Shown: one piece after another, positions 26,143-34,729 of the stretch
Position numbering within the stretch: the first letter of the stretch is position 1
How the letters are laid out: every line of letters starts with the position of its first letter
Assembly (NCBI RefSeq): GCF_000800455.1
Contig: NZ_CP007456.1
Coordinates: 1,736,001-1,800,000 of the forward strand
Length of the DNA stretch: 64,000 nucleotides
Source of the DNA: Bifidobacterium catenulatum PV20-2
GTDB lineage: Bacteria > Actinomycetota > Actinomycetes > Actinomycetales > Bifidobacteriaceae
Direction of reading: 5' to 3'
Notes under the pieces: generated by a model
Databases searched by the model: none
The model's input: the letters and a program-made list of their open reading frames with translations, nothing else
What the model was told of the DNA's origin: nothing
Translations under genes and position numbers: made by a program

Positions 26143-27468
26143 TTACTTGACCTTCTTGATGGCCATGATGAAAAAGCAGCCGATGATGGCAAGGGCAATG
26201 GCGGTCGGGAAGGCGAAGTTGTAGCCGAGGCCCACCACGATGGTGGACATGATGACCGGGCCACACATCTGACCAAGGGTGGTACCCATGTTCAGAATGC
26301 CCAAATCCTTGCCAGCTTCTTCCTTGTTCGGCAGCACGTCGACGAGCAGAGCCTGATCGACTGCGGAGTAGACGGCGTAGCCGAGGCCAGCGATGCCCGC
26401 GAACAGATACATGCCCAGAGTGGACGGGATCAGCCACGGCATGGCGATACCGATAGCGAAGAGCACAGAAGCTACGACAACCGGGACCTTACGACGGCCG
26501 ATGATATCAGAAACCGGGCCGGAGATGAAGGAGCCGACCAGAGACATGACCATCATGATCATGGAGACGACGGACACGGTGACGGCTGATTCCTTAACGG
26601 ACTGGCCGATGTAGTTCTGGATGATGTAGAGCTGGTAGACGTTGATCATCTGGTAGCTCATGATCATGCAGAAACGGCCGGCGAAAGCCTTGTAGAAGTC
26701 GTGGGCGCCAGCGAACTTCGGCGGACGGAAGGATGCGAGGACGTCCTTGAAAGAGCCTTCTTCCTTTGTCAGGAAGTCAGCAGACTGTTCCTTCGGCAGA
26801 ATGATCACTGCAACGATACCGCCGAGAAACATGAGCACGCCTGCGACGGCGAAGCCGACAGTCAGGTTCTCGATGAAAAACGCACCGATCATGGTACCGA
26901 TCGGAGCACCGATGGTGGAGCCTGCACCATAGAAGGCTGACATGGTGCCACGGATGCCGGAAGGCACACGGTCAGACAGCACGGCGACCAGCGGGGCGAT
27001 CATGCAGTTGAGGCCGAACATGCAGGCGCAGTAGAAGATGGTGAGCATCACCGCGTTATGCGTGGTGCCGGTCAGGAACAGGGTGACGCCACCGAGCACC
27101 GCACCGAAAACGATCCACGGAGTACGACGACCGAACCTGGATCGGGAACGATCGGAGAAGTTGCCGAACATCAGGTTGGCAACCAGGGACGCCACTGCGG
27201 TGAACGCATTGACGATACCAACGAGAGCGTCCGGATCGGCGCCTTCGATGGTCTTGTAGTGCATCGGCAGCAGCACGGCGGAGACGATGCCGAGGCCCGA
27301 CATCCACAGCACGCCGAACAGCAGGAAGCCTGCGCCGAAACGAATGGTGTTGACCTTGCTCAGTGGCTTGCCGGTTTCAGGAGACAACTGCGGATCCTTG
27401 TCTGCAGCGGCGATATTGGCGTTATAACGCGCCAAACGTTCCTCTTTGCTTGCGATTGCTTCACTCAT
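26143..27468 (-). CDS. MFS transporter, probable beta-glycoside carrier
   Basis: This is a 441-residue, 12-helix MFS protein, similar in layout to the one at 6116. The loop after helix 2 reads NFSDRSRSRFGRRTPWIVFG and the matching loop after helix 8 GPVSDIIGRRKVPV. RFGAGFLLFGVLWMSGLGIV forms helix 1. The start has AGGAGAGGG. It is upstream of GH5-GH43-GH5 on the same strand and shares the TACCA-N2-TGGTA element with the GH3 gene at 13634. Uptake of the oligosaccharides cut by these enzymes is the likely role. Confidence 0.9.
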   Translation of the reverse strand: MSEAIASKEERLARYNANIAAADKDPQLSPETGKPLSKVNTIRFGAGFLLFGVLWMSGLGIVSAVLLPMHYKTIEGADPDALVGIVNAFTAVASLVANLMFGNFSDRSRSRFGRRTPWIVFGAVLGGVTLFLTGTTHNAVMLTIFYCACMFGLNCMIAPLVAVLSDRVPSGIRGTMSAFYGAGSTIGAPIGTMIGAFFIENLTVGFAVAGVLMFLGGIVAVIILPKEQSADFLTKEEGSFKDVLASFRPPKFAGAHDFYKAFAGRFCMIMSYQMINVYQLYIIQNYIGQSVKESAVTVSVVSMIMMVMSLVGSFISGPVSDIIGRRKVPVVVASVLFAIGIAMPWLIPSTLGMYLFAGIAGLGYAVYSAVDQALLVDVLPNKEEAGKDLGILNMGTTLGQMCGPVIMSTIVVGLGYNFAFPTAIALAIIGCFFIMAIKKVK

Positions 27469-27555
27469 GAAACCCTCTCCTTCGATTCATGTTTCAGTAG
27501 TGTTTTCTGTGATATTCCTGTTTTCCGATAGGGCTTCTCTGCCCAGTCAGCTAAC

Positions 27556-27567
27556 TACCACTTGGTA
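27556..27567. promoter_or_regulatory. Operator candidate TACCA-CT-TGGTA
   Basis: An inverted repeat lies 88 bases upstream of the MFS start. It is the second copy of the element found at 16016-16027 upstream of a GH3 gene. Confidence 0.5.
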
Positions 27568-27690
27568 AATAGCTGGTTTTCATCATAGATGCCCTTTCGA
27601 AAAAGCACAAGTCAGACGTGATTTCCCCGACGGCAGTGTCTTCCGAATGGCAATCCACAACGATTCGCCCCATGCAGCAACTTCAGTTTT

Positions 27691-27804
27691 TATTACTTAG
27701 TAACTGCTTAGTTAAAGCATATTACAATCTCTTGTATCTGTCATTTTCCGGCGTGTCCCAATGTTTCCATCACACTTCCTCTCCCCCTTCTTGTAACTTA
27801 GTAA
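27691..27804. promoter_or_regulatory. TetR operator candidates upstream of TetR (27824)
   Basis: Two copies of the ACTTAGTAA element lie here: a long form at 27691-27715, nearly identical to 25682-25706, and a short one at 27796-27804, seven bases before the Shine-Dalgarno. Autoregulation is likely. The rest of the 27469-27823 gap shows nothing else. Confidence 0.55.
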
Positions 27805-27823
27805 GCACAAGAAAGGAGAGCGC

Positions 27824-28450
27824 ATGCATCGCCGCACCGAAAGCAAACCCAAAAAACGAATGAGTGCAGAAGACCGTAAGAAAGCGATTCTCGAAACCAC
27901 GGTATCCTTCATCTCACAATTCGGTTTCTGGGGCTTCACCATTCGTGACGTGGCACAAGCTCAGAACATCACCGAAGCAGGCCTCCTTTACTACTTCAAA
28001 TCCAAAGAACAACTCCTTGAAGAAACCCTCAAATACGCCGATCGCACCAACCAGATCGCCATTGCAGAGCATCTTGGCGTCGACGGCGTGACCGGCGAAG
28101 TCCTGCAAGACGGCATCGCATACCATTGCGATCTTGGTCTTAAAGCCATCTCCACAGGCACCGTGGAAACCAACGCCATCCGCCCCGAAATGGTTCGTCT
28201 TTACACCCTGCTCGAAAGCGAGGCCTTAAGCAAAGACCATCCGGTGCACGAGTATTTCGAACAGCGCGAAATCAATCTGCTGAAGGAATACACGTTCGCA
28301 GCCGAGCGAGATGGCGTTGCCGATCCGGAACGCACCGCACTGCAGGTACTGTCCGCCATGGAAGGACTGCAATTGCGCTGGCTCAACGGATCACACGATG
28401 TCGATTTCGTTGGGGAATGGAAGGCCATGATCGACCTTCTCATTCCCTAA
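27824..28450 (+). CDS. TetR-family regulator
   Basis: This is a 208-residue TetR protein. The HTH region reads RKKAILETTVSFISQFGFWG followed by FTIRDVAQAQNITEAGLLYY. The C-terminal domain has LLESEALSKDHPVHEYFEQR and MEGLQLRWLNG, a diverged form of the ending shared by the other TetR proteins here. AAAGGAGAG fixes the ATG. It is transcribed away from the MFS gene and towards the convergent GH42 gene, whose stop lies 20 bases beyond. Repeated ACTTAGTAA sites before this gene and before the GH5 at 24434 point to those two as its targets. Confidence 0.92.
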   Translation: MHRRTESKPKKRMSAEDRKKAILETTVSFISQFGFWGFTIRDVAQAQNITEAGLLYYFKSKEQLLEETLKYADRTNQIAIAEHLGVDGVTGEVLQDGIAYHCDLGLKAISTGTVETNAIRPEMVRLYTLLESEALSKDHPVHEYFEQREINLLKEYTFAAERDGVADPERTALQVLSAMEGLQLRWLNGSHDVDFVGEWKAMIDLLIP

Positions 28451-28470
28451 TCGTTCTCTTTTCGCCGATT

Positions 28471-30597
28471 TCAGCCGGCGATCACCGCAACATTCCAGCG
28501 GCCGATCGTCAGCGGATCGCCCTGCTTGACAGCAGCACCTTCCTTCAGCGCGACTTCAGCAGTTGCAGCCTCATCGACGTTGCCGTCAGTGGCGATGGCA
28601 ACCGGGGCAACCACCACTTTACCTGCGACCGGGCTTGCAACAGTAACCTCATCAGCCGAATAGTTGAGCAAATAGGTCACGTTCTCGCCGCGAGCGTTTA
28701 CGCCCTGACGAACTGCAATCTGACCTGCGAGCGCGGTTCCGGCACCGGCGACACTGGCATGCTCCACAGCTTCGCGCATGACCGCACGAATGGAATCGGC
28801 GTTAAGCAGGGTGGCGACCCACTCGGCGTCGCCCTTGCCGAACGCGTGACGTGTGACTGCGGCGTAATCCTTCCAAGCGTAGTGACCGTAGGATGCGAGC
28901 ACCTCGGTATCGGCGTCGGCGTTCAGCAGTTCGATCAGCGCTTGGGCGTCAGTGGACGCGGTTTCGGCGAGCGCACCTGCGAATTCCACGGAAACATGAC
29001 CGTTCGGGCGGGTGAACTGGTTGTAGGTCATACCGAACACGTCGGTGAGATTGTGCGGAGCACGGTCGGACCACACGGTCACTTCATCGTCGGACACAAA
29101 GGAACGCATGGTGGAGACCAAGTGACCGCCGTTCTCAACGAACGCGCGCAGACGATCCGTGGTTTCTTGGGATGCGCAGTAGAGTGCCGGGGTCACGATC
29201 ATCTCGTACTTGGCGAGGCGTTCGGCCGGAGCGTCGGACGGCACGAAATCGCATTCGACGTTGAGCTCGAACAGCGCGTCATACACGTTGCGTACCACGT
29301 CGTTGTACTTGAGGTTGCCGCCGAACGGGAAGCCTGCTTCGATGAGGAACCAGTCGAGCGCGGTAAGCGACTCGTTGCTGACCATGATGGCCGCCTTGTT
29401 CTGCTTCTTCAGGTGAACGAGGCGCTCCCCCACTTCCGGCTTGCCGACTTCGTGTCCGAACACGCCTGCCTCGCGGTAGGTCGGGTTCGGTTCGAGGTCG
29501 TGACTCAGCAGACCCTTCCAGTAGGTTTCGAACGAATTGTGGATGGAATGCCAATGCCAGTATTCCACCATGTCAGCGCCGGAGGCCAAGTGCGAGTAGG
29601 CCTGCAGACGGAGCTGTCCCGGGAACGGAACCCAGCCATGCTGACCCTGCGCTTCGGTTTCGAGCACGAGGAAGTTCTTGCCGTCCTTGGTGGAACGGGT
29701 CATATCGCCGCCGAATGCGATTTCCTTACCGGTCAGATCGTCTTCGGTCGGGTGGTAGATGTCAACGCCGGTGATGTCCACTGCGGTTGCGGCCTTGAAG
29801 TGGTCGACGGCCGGCTGCACGCCGAAGGAATAGCCACGCCATTCGAAATCGAAATTGTGGGTGATGAACTGGTCGTCATGAGCGTATTCGCGCACAATAT
29901 CGGACTGCCACTGCAGGAAGGCACGCACCTGATCGCGACGGAACTTGTCGAATTCGCCGCCGAGGGACTCGTTAATCGTGGCGGTCACATCCGGGAAGTC
30001 CTCCCAGGAATTGATGCGGTTCGACCAGTAGTCAAGACCGAAGTGATGGTTCAGCTCGTTCAGATTGCCATCGAACTTCTCATACAGATACTTGATGAAC
30101 AGGCGCTGCATGTCGTTGGACACGGAATCGTAGTACTTGGTTTCGTTATCGACCTGGTAGCCGATCACTGCCGGATGGTCGGCAACGTGGGAGATCAGCT
30201 TGCGGATCACGCGTTCACCGTAGAAACGGTAGGTGGCATTGACGATGTCCATGATCTGGCGTGCGCCATACTTGCCTTCACCGTTCGGGGTGACTGCGAG
30301 CACGCTCGGGTCAAGCTTGACGAGCCAGCTCGGCACTGCGTAGGTCGGGGTGCCTACGATGACGTCGATGCCCGCGCGCTGTGCTGCGTCGAGTGCGCGG
30401 TCAACGTAAGTGAAGTCGAATACTCCCGGCTGCGGTTCGCAGGTACTCCACGTGGATTCGGCGATGCGAATGACGTTCAGTCCCGCTTCCTTCATCATCC
30501 TCATGTCTTCATCGACGCGGTCGATGCCTTTCATCATGAGGTACTCGTCGTAATATGCGGCACCGAAAAGAATGTGATCCGCCTCGTAACGACTCAT
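28471..30597 (-). CDS. GH42 beta-galactosidase
   Basis: This is a 708-residue GH42 enzyme, cytoplasmic, expected to hydrolyse beta-galactosides such as galacto-oligosaccharides. The TIM barrel begins ILFGAAYYDEYLMM. The acid/base E152 is in GYQVDNETKYY, and the nucleophile is probably E313 in FLVLETEAQGQHGW. A trimerisation, class I glutamine amidotransferase-like domain lies around 400-600, followed by a small beta-domain ending in GRWNVAVIAG. The start has GGAGGA. It converges on the TetR gene at 27824. Two inverted repeats upstream resemble one in front of the TetR gene at 34086, which may be its real regulator. Confidence 0.95.
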   Translation of the reverse strand: MSRYEADHILFGAAYYDEYLMMKGIDRVDEDMRMMKEAGLNVIRIAESTWSTCEPQPGVFDFTYVDRALDAAQRAGIDVIVGTPTYAVPSWLVKLDPSVLAVTPNGEGKYGARQIMDIVNATYRFYGERVIRKLISHVADHPAVIGYQVDNETKYYDSVSNDMQRLFIKYLYEKFDGNLNELNHHFGLDYWSNRINSWEDFPDVTATINESLGGEFDKFRRDQVRAFLQWQSDIVREYAHDDQFITHNFDFEWRGYSFGVQPAVDHFKAATAVDITGVDIYHPTEDDLTGKEIAFGGDMTRSTKDGKNFLVLETEAQGQHGWVPFPGQLRLQAYSHLASGADMVEYWHWHSIHNSFETYWKGLLSHDLEPNPTYREAGVFGHEVGKPEVGERLVHLKKQNKAAIMVSNESLTALDWFLIEAGFPFGGNLKYNDVVRNVYDALFELNVECDFVPSDAPAERLAKYEMIVTPALYCASQETTDRLRAFVENGGHLVSTMRSFVSDDEVTVWSDRAPHNLTDVFGMTYNQFTRPNGHVSVEFAGALAETASTDAQALIELLNADADTEVLASYGHYAWKDYAAVTRHAFGKGDAEWVATLLNADSIRAVMREAVEHASVAGAGTALAGQIAVRQGVNARGENVTYLLNYSADEVTVASPVAGKVVVAPVAIATDGNVDEAATAEVALKEGAAVKQGDPLTIGRWNVAVIAG

Positions 30598-30715
30598 GGA
30601 TCCTCCATCGTCTTCATTGACTTGTTACTGGTTACTACTTATTTCTGCTGTTTCTGCATCTAAAGCTGTTTTATATTGCCTGCGATATCTCCGGAACATA
30701 TCCTTAGAACATTCG

Positions 30716-30814
30716 TATCTAACAGCCATTAGATATAAGAAATCTAGATCTTCCCAATTTAGTTGTCAAGAACCGCATAATTTCAGGCGTGTCTTACCTA
30801 ACAACTATTAGATA
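30716..30814. promoter_or_regulatory. Paired operator candidates upstream of GH42
   Basis: TATCTAA-CAGCCA-TTAGATA (30716-30735) is a perfect 7-base inverted repeat with a 6-base centre. TACCTAA-CAACTA-TTAGATA (30795-30814) is a second copy with one mismatch, 79 bases away. A third form, TATCTAC-N6-TTAGACA, lies before the TetR gene at 34086. Confidence 0.55.
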
Positions 30815-30882
30815 AAACATTTCCTTAGTCGACAAATACCCAAATCAGCACCAACAAATGCGCCAAACACTTCATCGCTGCA

Positions 30883-32076
30883 TCATTGCTGCCCACCAGC
30901 AAATTTCAACACATCACCCGCCATTGCGACAGGGAAACAGGCATGAAAATGCCACGTATCCCCCTCGGAAGACGTTCGAACAAATCCTCCTACAGATTCA
31001 ATCCAACGCTTACGCAAAGCCAAACCCTTTTTCGACAACGGCTTATCAGGAAACAAACTTCGTAATGAAACATCATTCACCGAATCCACATGAACCCAAT
31101 TATCATCATGCACACCAACAGCAATGTAGTACGTGCCCTCAGGACTCCCATGCACGGCAATATTTGTATACAATTCATGAACTAAAGAAAGAATCTCTCG
31201 AACATAATTACCGTCAAGATTATTCAAATTATCTATCTCTATTTTCGTCTGCCCATGAAATCCAAGTTCTCGTAAAAAAGCATCCCCCTGTCCGCCGATA
31301 CCCCGTAATTCAGCAAGGTAAGCGTGTTCATCCTGTTTAGACTCTTGCCGATCGCTGCCATGCATCATGTCAACAACATCCCGCACCTCATGCAAGGTTT
31401 CAACAACAAGCGTTCGCAACTTTCTCATCTCATGTTTGTCGGACGGATTCTCAGCATCCAACATAAATCCATCCAGCACAATCGCCATATATGTCAAATT
31501 ACCTGCGATTGAATCATGAATTCGACCAGCCAACATATGTTCCCTACGCAAATATTCAATATGCTGGCTGAGCTTCTCATATTTCAGTTCATTTCGCCGA
31601 GCCTGATCAACAAATTCTTTCCACGCGAGTGATTTTCCAATAAAAAATGCGAAAAACATAACAAAAATCAGCATGACGTACTCGTTCAACGGCACACCGT
31701 CAGCATTAAACCGCCACATTCGAACCGTCGACACCGCCAACGGATACAGCACGCCCCACCACGATGTGATCCGCATTCCCACATATCCCAAAGCCAGCCA
31801 AGTCCCCCACAAAAGACTGGGTCCGCCATCATCAGGAATGAAACAGCATGCCACAAAAGTCAAAAGCACAATATTGCAGCACACACGGGGTCTCCATGGC
31901 ATCAATACAAGAGACAACACATGCACGCACACGAACAAAGTTGTCGCCGCACCTACGGGAGGGAATATCAACGTTTCCGCAACAGTCATGGCAACGCAAA
32001 CCACTATCAGCAAGTATTGAACATGATTAACGCACCACGACGCCAACGACTTCAGCTTGTCAGTTTTCACGCCCAT
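30883..32076 (-). CDS. Sensor histidine kinase (NarL/DesK type)
   Basis: This is a 397-residue membrane sensor. About five or six hydrophobic segments fill residues 18-150 (YLLIVVCVAMTVAETLIF, YVMLIFVMFFAFFIG). A dimerisation helix follows with the HisKA_3-type phosphoacceptor H187 in AGRIHDSIAGNL, then a degenerate ATPase domain with LVHELYTNIAVHG as N-box and a diverged G-box. The start overlaps the end of the response regulator gene by 17 bases, so the pair is co-translated. No large extracellular domain is seen, which suggests sensing within or near the membrane. The signal is unknown; a DsbA-like protein is encoded upstream on the same strand. Confidence 0.85.
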   Translation of the reverse strand: MGVKTDKLKSLASWCVNHVQYLLIVVCVAMTVAETLIFPPVGAATTLFVCVHVLSLVLMPWRPRVCCNIVLLTFVACCFIPDDGGPSLLWGTWLALGYVGMRITSWWGVLYPLAVSTVRMWRFNADGVPLNEYVMLIFVMFFAFFIGKSLAWKEFVDQARRNELKYEKLSQHIEYLRREHMLAGRIHDSIAGNLTYMAIVLDGFMLDAENPSDKHEMRKLRTLVVETLHEVRDVVDMMHGSDRQESKQDEHAYLAELRGIGGQGDAFLRELGFHGQTKIEIDNLNNLDGNYVREILSLVHELYTNIAVHGSPEGTYYIAVGVHDDNWVHVDSVNDVSLRSLFPDKPLSKKGLALRKRWIESVGGFVRTSSEGDTWHFHACFPVAMAGDVLKFAGGQQ

Positions 32077-32731
32077 CCATTTCCATCCATCGAATCACCG
32101 CCTGCGTTCTGTTCTTAGCGCCCAATTTCCTCATGACTCTTCGGACGTACGTTTTCACAGTAGGCTCCCCAATACCAAGCTTGGCACTAATTTCTTTTGA
32201 GGTGAAACACAAAACGCACAGCTGCATCACTTCCCTCTCCCGCTGCGAAAACGCCTCGCAAACACCCTCTTTCCACCCTTCATTCAGCAGTCTTTCATGT
32301 GACTCCTGCGCATTTTCAGAAGACACATATTCAGCATTCGGACGCCGACCGTTCGCAAGTTCACACAAAGTCTGGCAAAGGCCTCTCACATCCGCCTTGT
32401 CAACAAGGCAATCCGCTCCGTTTTCCAACGCGGACGCGCCGTAGCGTTCCAGAGAGAAAGCCGTCATGCCCACCAGCGCGATGCGAGCGGTTTCCACGCG
32501 AATACAGCGGCAAACATCACAACCACTCATCCCCTCCAAAGACATATCCACCAGTAACACATCAAGTTGCGTTTTTGGATCAAGACCCTTTCGTACCGCC
32601 GTCGCACCATCAGACGCAGTCCAGCACACATCCGCCAGCGGAAGAATCCGTTCGACCATCAGCTTCATGACGCCAAGCGTGAGTTTGTCATTATCCACGA
32701 TGCCGATTCGTATTCGCTTACCTACATACAT
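32060..32731 (-). CDS. LuxR/NarL-type response regulator
   Basis: This is a 223-residue response regulator. The receiver domain (1-120) has the acidic pair in IGIVDNDKL, the phosphoacceptor D62 in VLLVDMSLEG, and the conserved K in LVDKADV. The C-terminal LuxR HTH reads FSQREREVMQLCVL followed by TSKEISAKLGIGEPTVKTYV and RKLGAKNRTQAV. It is the partner of the histidine kinase, which overlaps it by 17 bases. The ATG at 32731 has only a weak Shine-Dalgarno. Targets are unknown. Neighbouring genes on the same strand are a DsbA-like protein and GH42. Confidence 0.92.
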   Translation of the reverse strand: MYVGKRIRIGIVDNDKLTLGVMKLMVERILPLADVCWTASDGATAVRKGLDPKTQLDVLLVDMSLEGMSGCDVCRCIRVETARIALVGMTAFSLERYGASALENGADCLVDKADVRGLCQTLCELANGRRPNAEYVSSENAQESHERLLNEGWKEGVCEAFSQREREVMQLCVLCFTSKEISAKLGIGEPTVKTYVRRVMRKLGAKNRTQAVIRWMEMDGREN

Positions 32732-32842
32732 GCATTCGCCTACCTACACACATTGCCGCCCGCATGCAAAGCATAATTCTTCAATATTTCACTCAGCCTG
32801 CTGCATCAACTCAATCAAACATCTCAACTCACGGTTGTAATT

Positions 32843-33649
32843 CTAATTCCTGATTGAGTTCCCGATTTCACTCTTTTTCGACGTTAATTCATGCACGAAA
32901 TCATTCGATAAATCATCAAGCGAAAGACCATCCATGGACCATATGTTGCCATCGATACGTATCAGAGGAGTTGCGAATCCTTCCTTGCCAACAGCAATCA
33001 AATCATCTCTCGTGATTGTGTAATTCGTAGCGTACGTCACCCATCGAACATACCGTCCATCAACACTCTTCTTCGCTATCGAGGAAGGCACACCGGCCTC
33101 TTTCGCCCATTGAATTATTTCTTTATCTGGAACTGGTGCGTAATTTACTTCTGATGGTTGATTGCTTTCATCATATATTTTCGCAATAAACTTGATAATA
33201 TGTTCGGGATCATGTTCCGAAATATAAGCAATAGCGCTCGACACTCTACTCGAGTAGGTGTCCGTCGATTTTCCATCCAAAAAGTTCAGAGGATGAATTT
33301 CTATTTTGATTTGCCCTTCTTCATACATTTTTTCGAGCGTATCGTTAAGAATTCGATCAACCTGCCCACATGCCGGGCACAAAGGATCCAAATAGATCTC
33401 CACCGTGGGAGCTTGCTCCTCTGAGCCTACGAAAGACGCCAAACCACCTTGCTTCGTGGCATTTGAAGGCTTACTTTCGACATTTTGCAACAAATCGTAA
33501 GCTCCGCCAACATCATCACGATGCTTTTCCACTGTCCCCTGGAGGAAAAACCCCACAAACGCAACAATAATTAGAGCTGCGATAATGCACGCAGTGATGA
33601 GCAACGCAAACCGCTGCTTCTTCTTATCTGACTTGGTTCTTTGGAACAT
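32843..33649 (-). CDS. Membrane-anchored DsbA-like thioredoxin-fold protein
   Basis: This is a 268-residue extracytoplasmic thiol oxidoreductase. A basic N-terminus (RTKSDKKKQR) is followed by one membrane helix at about 13-36. The thioredoxin fold has VEIYLDPLCPACGQVDRI, so the active site is C91-P-A-C94. The cis-proline loop is FATPLIRIDG, and the helical insert lies between. It probably forms or isomerises disulfides in exported proteins. No partner membrane oxidase is seen. It is 111 bases upstream of the two-component genes on the same strand, possibly co-transcribed. The ribosome-binding site is weak. Confidence 0.88.
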   Translation of the reverse strand: MFQRTKSDKKKQRFALLITACIIAALIIVAFVGFFLQGTVEKHRDDVGGAYDLLQNVESKPSNATKQGGLASFVGSEEQAPTVEIYLDPLCPACGQVDRILNDTLEKMYEEGQIKIEIHPLNFLDGKSTDTYSSRVSSAIAYISEHDPEHIIKFIAKIYDESNQPSEVNYAPVPDKEIIQWAKEAGVPSSIAKKSVDGRYVRWVTYATNYTITRDDLIAVGKEGFATPLIRIDGNIWSMDGLSLDDLSNDFVHELTSKKSEIGNSIRN

Positions 33650-33820
33650 ACAATGCCGATCTTCATACGCTACAGATTCCTACGGCACCATTATGTCCAT
33701 CCCCATTTCCCGACCGCCCATTCCATCACCTCTTGTCATCTTCAGATGACAGCACCACTACACCTGGCAGCCGTTCACGCTGCCTCAAACACGCTTCAAA
33801 CCCAACATTTCACCCATAAC

Positions 33821-33955
33821 TCGCTTATATATGGCAGAATCACGGATCCGACAGGAGACATCTCGACTATATATGGCAGACCTTCCCGGAACAAAGCCAG
33901 TTCAGGGGTATTAAAAGGCCTTTTCACCTACTTGACCCGCCATATATAGGCGAGA
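33821..33955. repeat. Three copies of a TCGCCTATATATGGCG element
   Basis: The 33650-34085 gap has no gene. It carries TCGCTTATATATGGCAG (33821), TCGACTATATATGGCAG (33863) and, inverted, CCGCCATATATAGGCGA (33937-33953). Each copy is a near-palindrome CGCC-TATATAT-GGCG. Between copies 2 and 3 lies the 12-base palindrome AAAAGGCCTTTT (33913-33924). These could be binding sites for a regulator of the DsbA/two-component genes. Confidence 0.6.
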
Positions 33956-34043
33956 TACAGGCCAATCAGGCTCTCACAACACCACCACACACGGCTCTAA
34001 AACTTCCAGTCAGAGGAGGAATCACCCCATTTATGCGCCTTTT

Positions 34044-34069
34044 AGCGTCCCTATTCTTCCAAGGACGCT
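34044..34069. other. Hairpin after TetR gene
   Basis: AGCGTCC and GGACGCT form a 7-base-pair stem, 17 bases beyond the TetR stop at 34086. No U-run is present in either direction, so a terminator role is uncertain. Confidence 0.35.
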
Positions 34070-34085
34070 GAGGGAGTCATGCGGC

Positions 34086-34715
34086 TTAGCGGTAGCCGTC
34101 CCAGATGGGCGAGGGGAAAATCATCTTTTCGAAGACAAGCCATTCGTCGTAGAAGTCAATGGGCGGCTGGCGGAGCCAACGCAACTGAATGCCGTCCATT
34201 GCCTCCAAACTTTGCCTCACGTATGCCCGCATATTCTCCCAACCACCAATTTCAGGCGGCAGCTTCCAAGTAAAACTCGAATAATGCTCCCACACGTATT
34301 TCGGTCGATTCTCGAAATAGTCATGCAACGGATGATCCTCGCTGAACGACTCGGTTTCCAACACCATGTATAGCTGCAACAAGCTGCGTCGGCTCGCATT
34401 GTAGCGAACCAAGAATCGCAAGTAGGCGGGGAATAGCATGCCTTCCGGATCACTGCCGGGTAGTCCCGACTTCGCAAAATCAGCAGGAGTACCCTCCTGA
34501 TCGTAATTGTCGGTGACCAACAGCGACAGCAACCGTTCCTTGTTGCCGATGTAATGCAGCAATCCAGGCTGGCTCATGCCAATCGCATCAGCAATATCTT
34601 TCAACGATGTACCGTAATACCCCTTTTCCCCGATAAGACGGCTCGCCGCAGCTATGATTTCCTTCTTACGTTCCTCAGGCGATTTCCGAACGCGCTTCTT
34701 CCCCTCATTACCCAT
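34086..34715 (-). CDS. TetR-family regulator
   Basis: This is a 209-residue TetR protein. A basic RVRKSPEERKK leader is followed by the HTH (EIIAAASRLIGEKGYYG, then TSLKDIADAIGMSQPGLLHY). The C-terminal domain contains DFAKSGLPGSDPEGMLFPAY and ends with MDGIQLRWLRQPPIDF...IFPSPIWDGYR, the ending shared with the TetR proteins at 4305 and 20395. An inverted repeat at 34730-34749, 15 bases before the ATG, suggests autoregulation. The same motif occurs twice upstream of the GH42 gene 4 kb away. No glycosidase is directly adjacent. The Shine-Dalgarno is weak. Confidence 0.92.
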   Translation of the reverse strand: MGNEGKKRVRKSPEERKKEIIAAASRLIGEKGYYGTSLKDIADAIGMSQPGLLHYIGNKERLLSLLVTDNYDQEGTPADFAKSGLPGSDPEGMLFPAYLRFLVRYNASRRSLLQLYMVLETESFSEDHPLHDYFENRPKYVWEHYSSFTWKLPPEIGGWENMRAYVRQSLEAMDGIQLRWLRQPPIDFYDEWLVFEKMIFPSPIWDGYR

Positions 34716-34729
34716 ACGGAACAGTGTAC

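Noticed and set aside
28417..30663. Long open frame on the plus strand opposite GH42
   Set aside because: It mirrors the GH42 gene and its composition (His/Val/Gly-rich, no motifs) is that of an antisense shadow in GC-rich DNA.
33821..33955. Possible CRISPR remnant
   Set aside because: The units are only ~16 bases, irregularly spaced and one is inverted, and there are no cas genes in the window.
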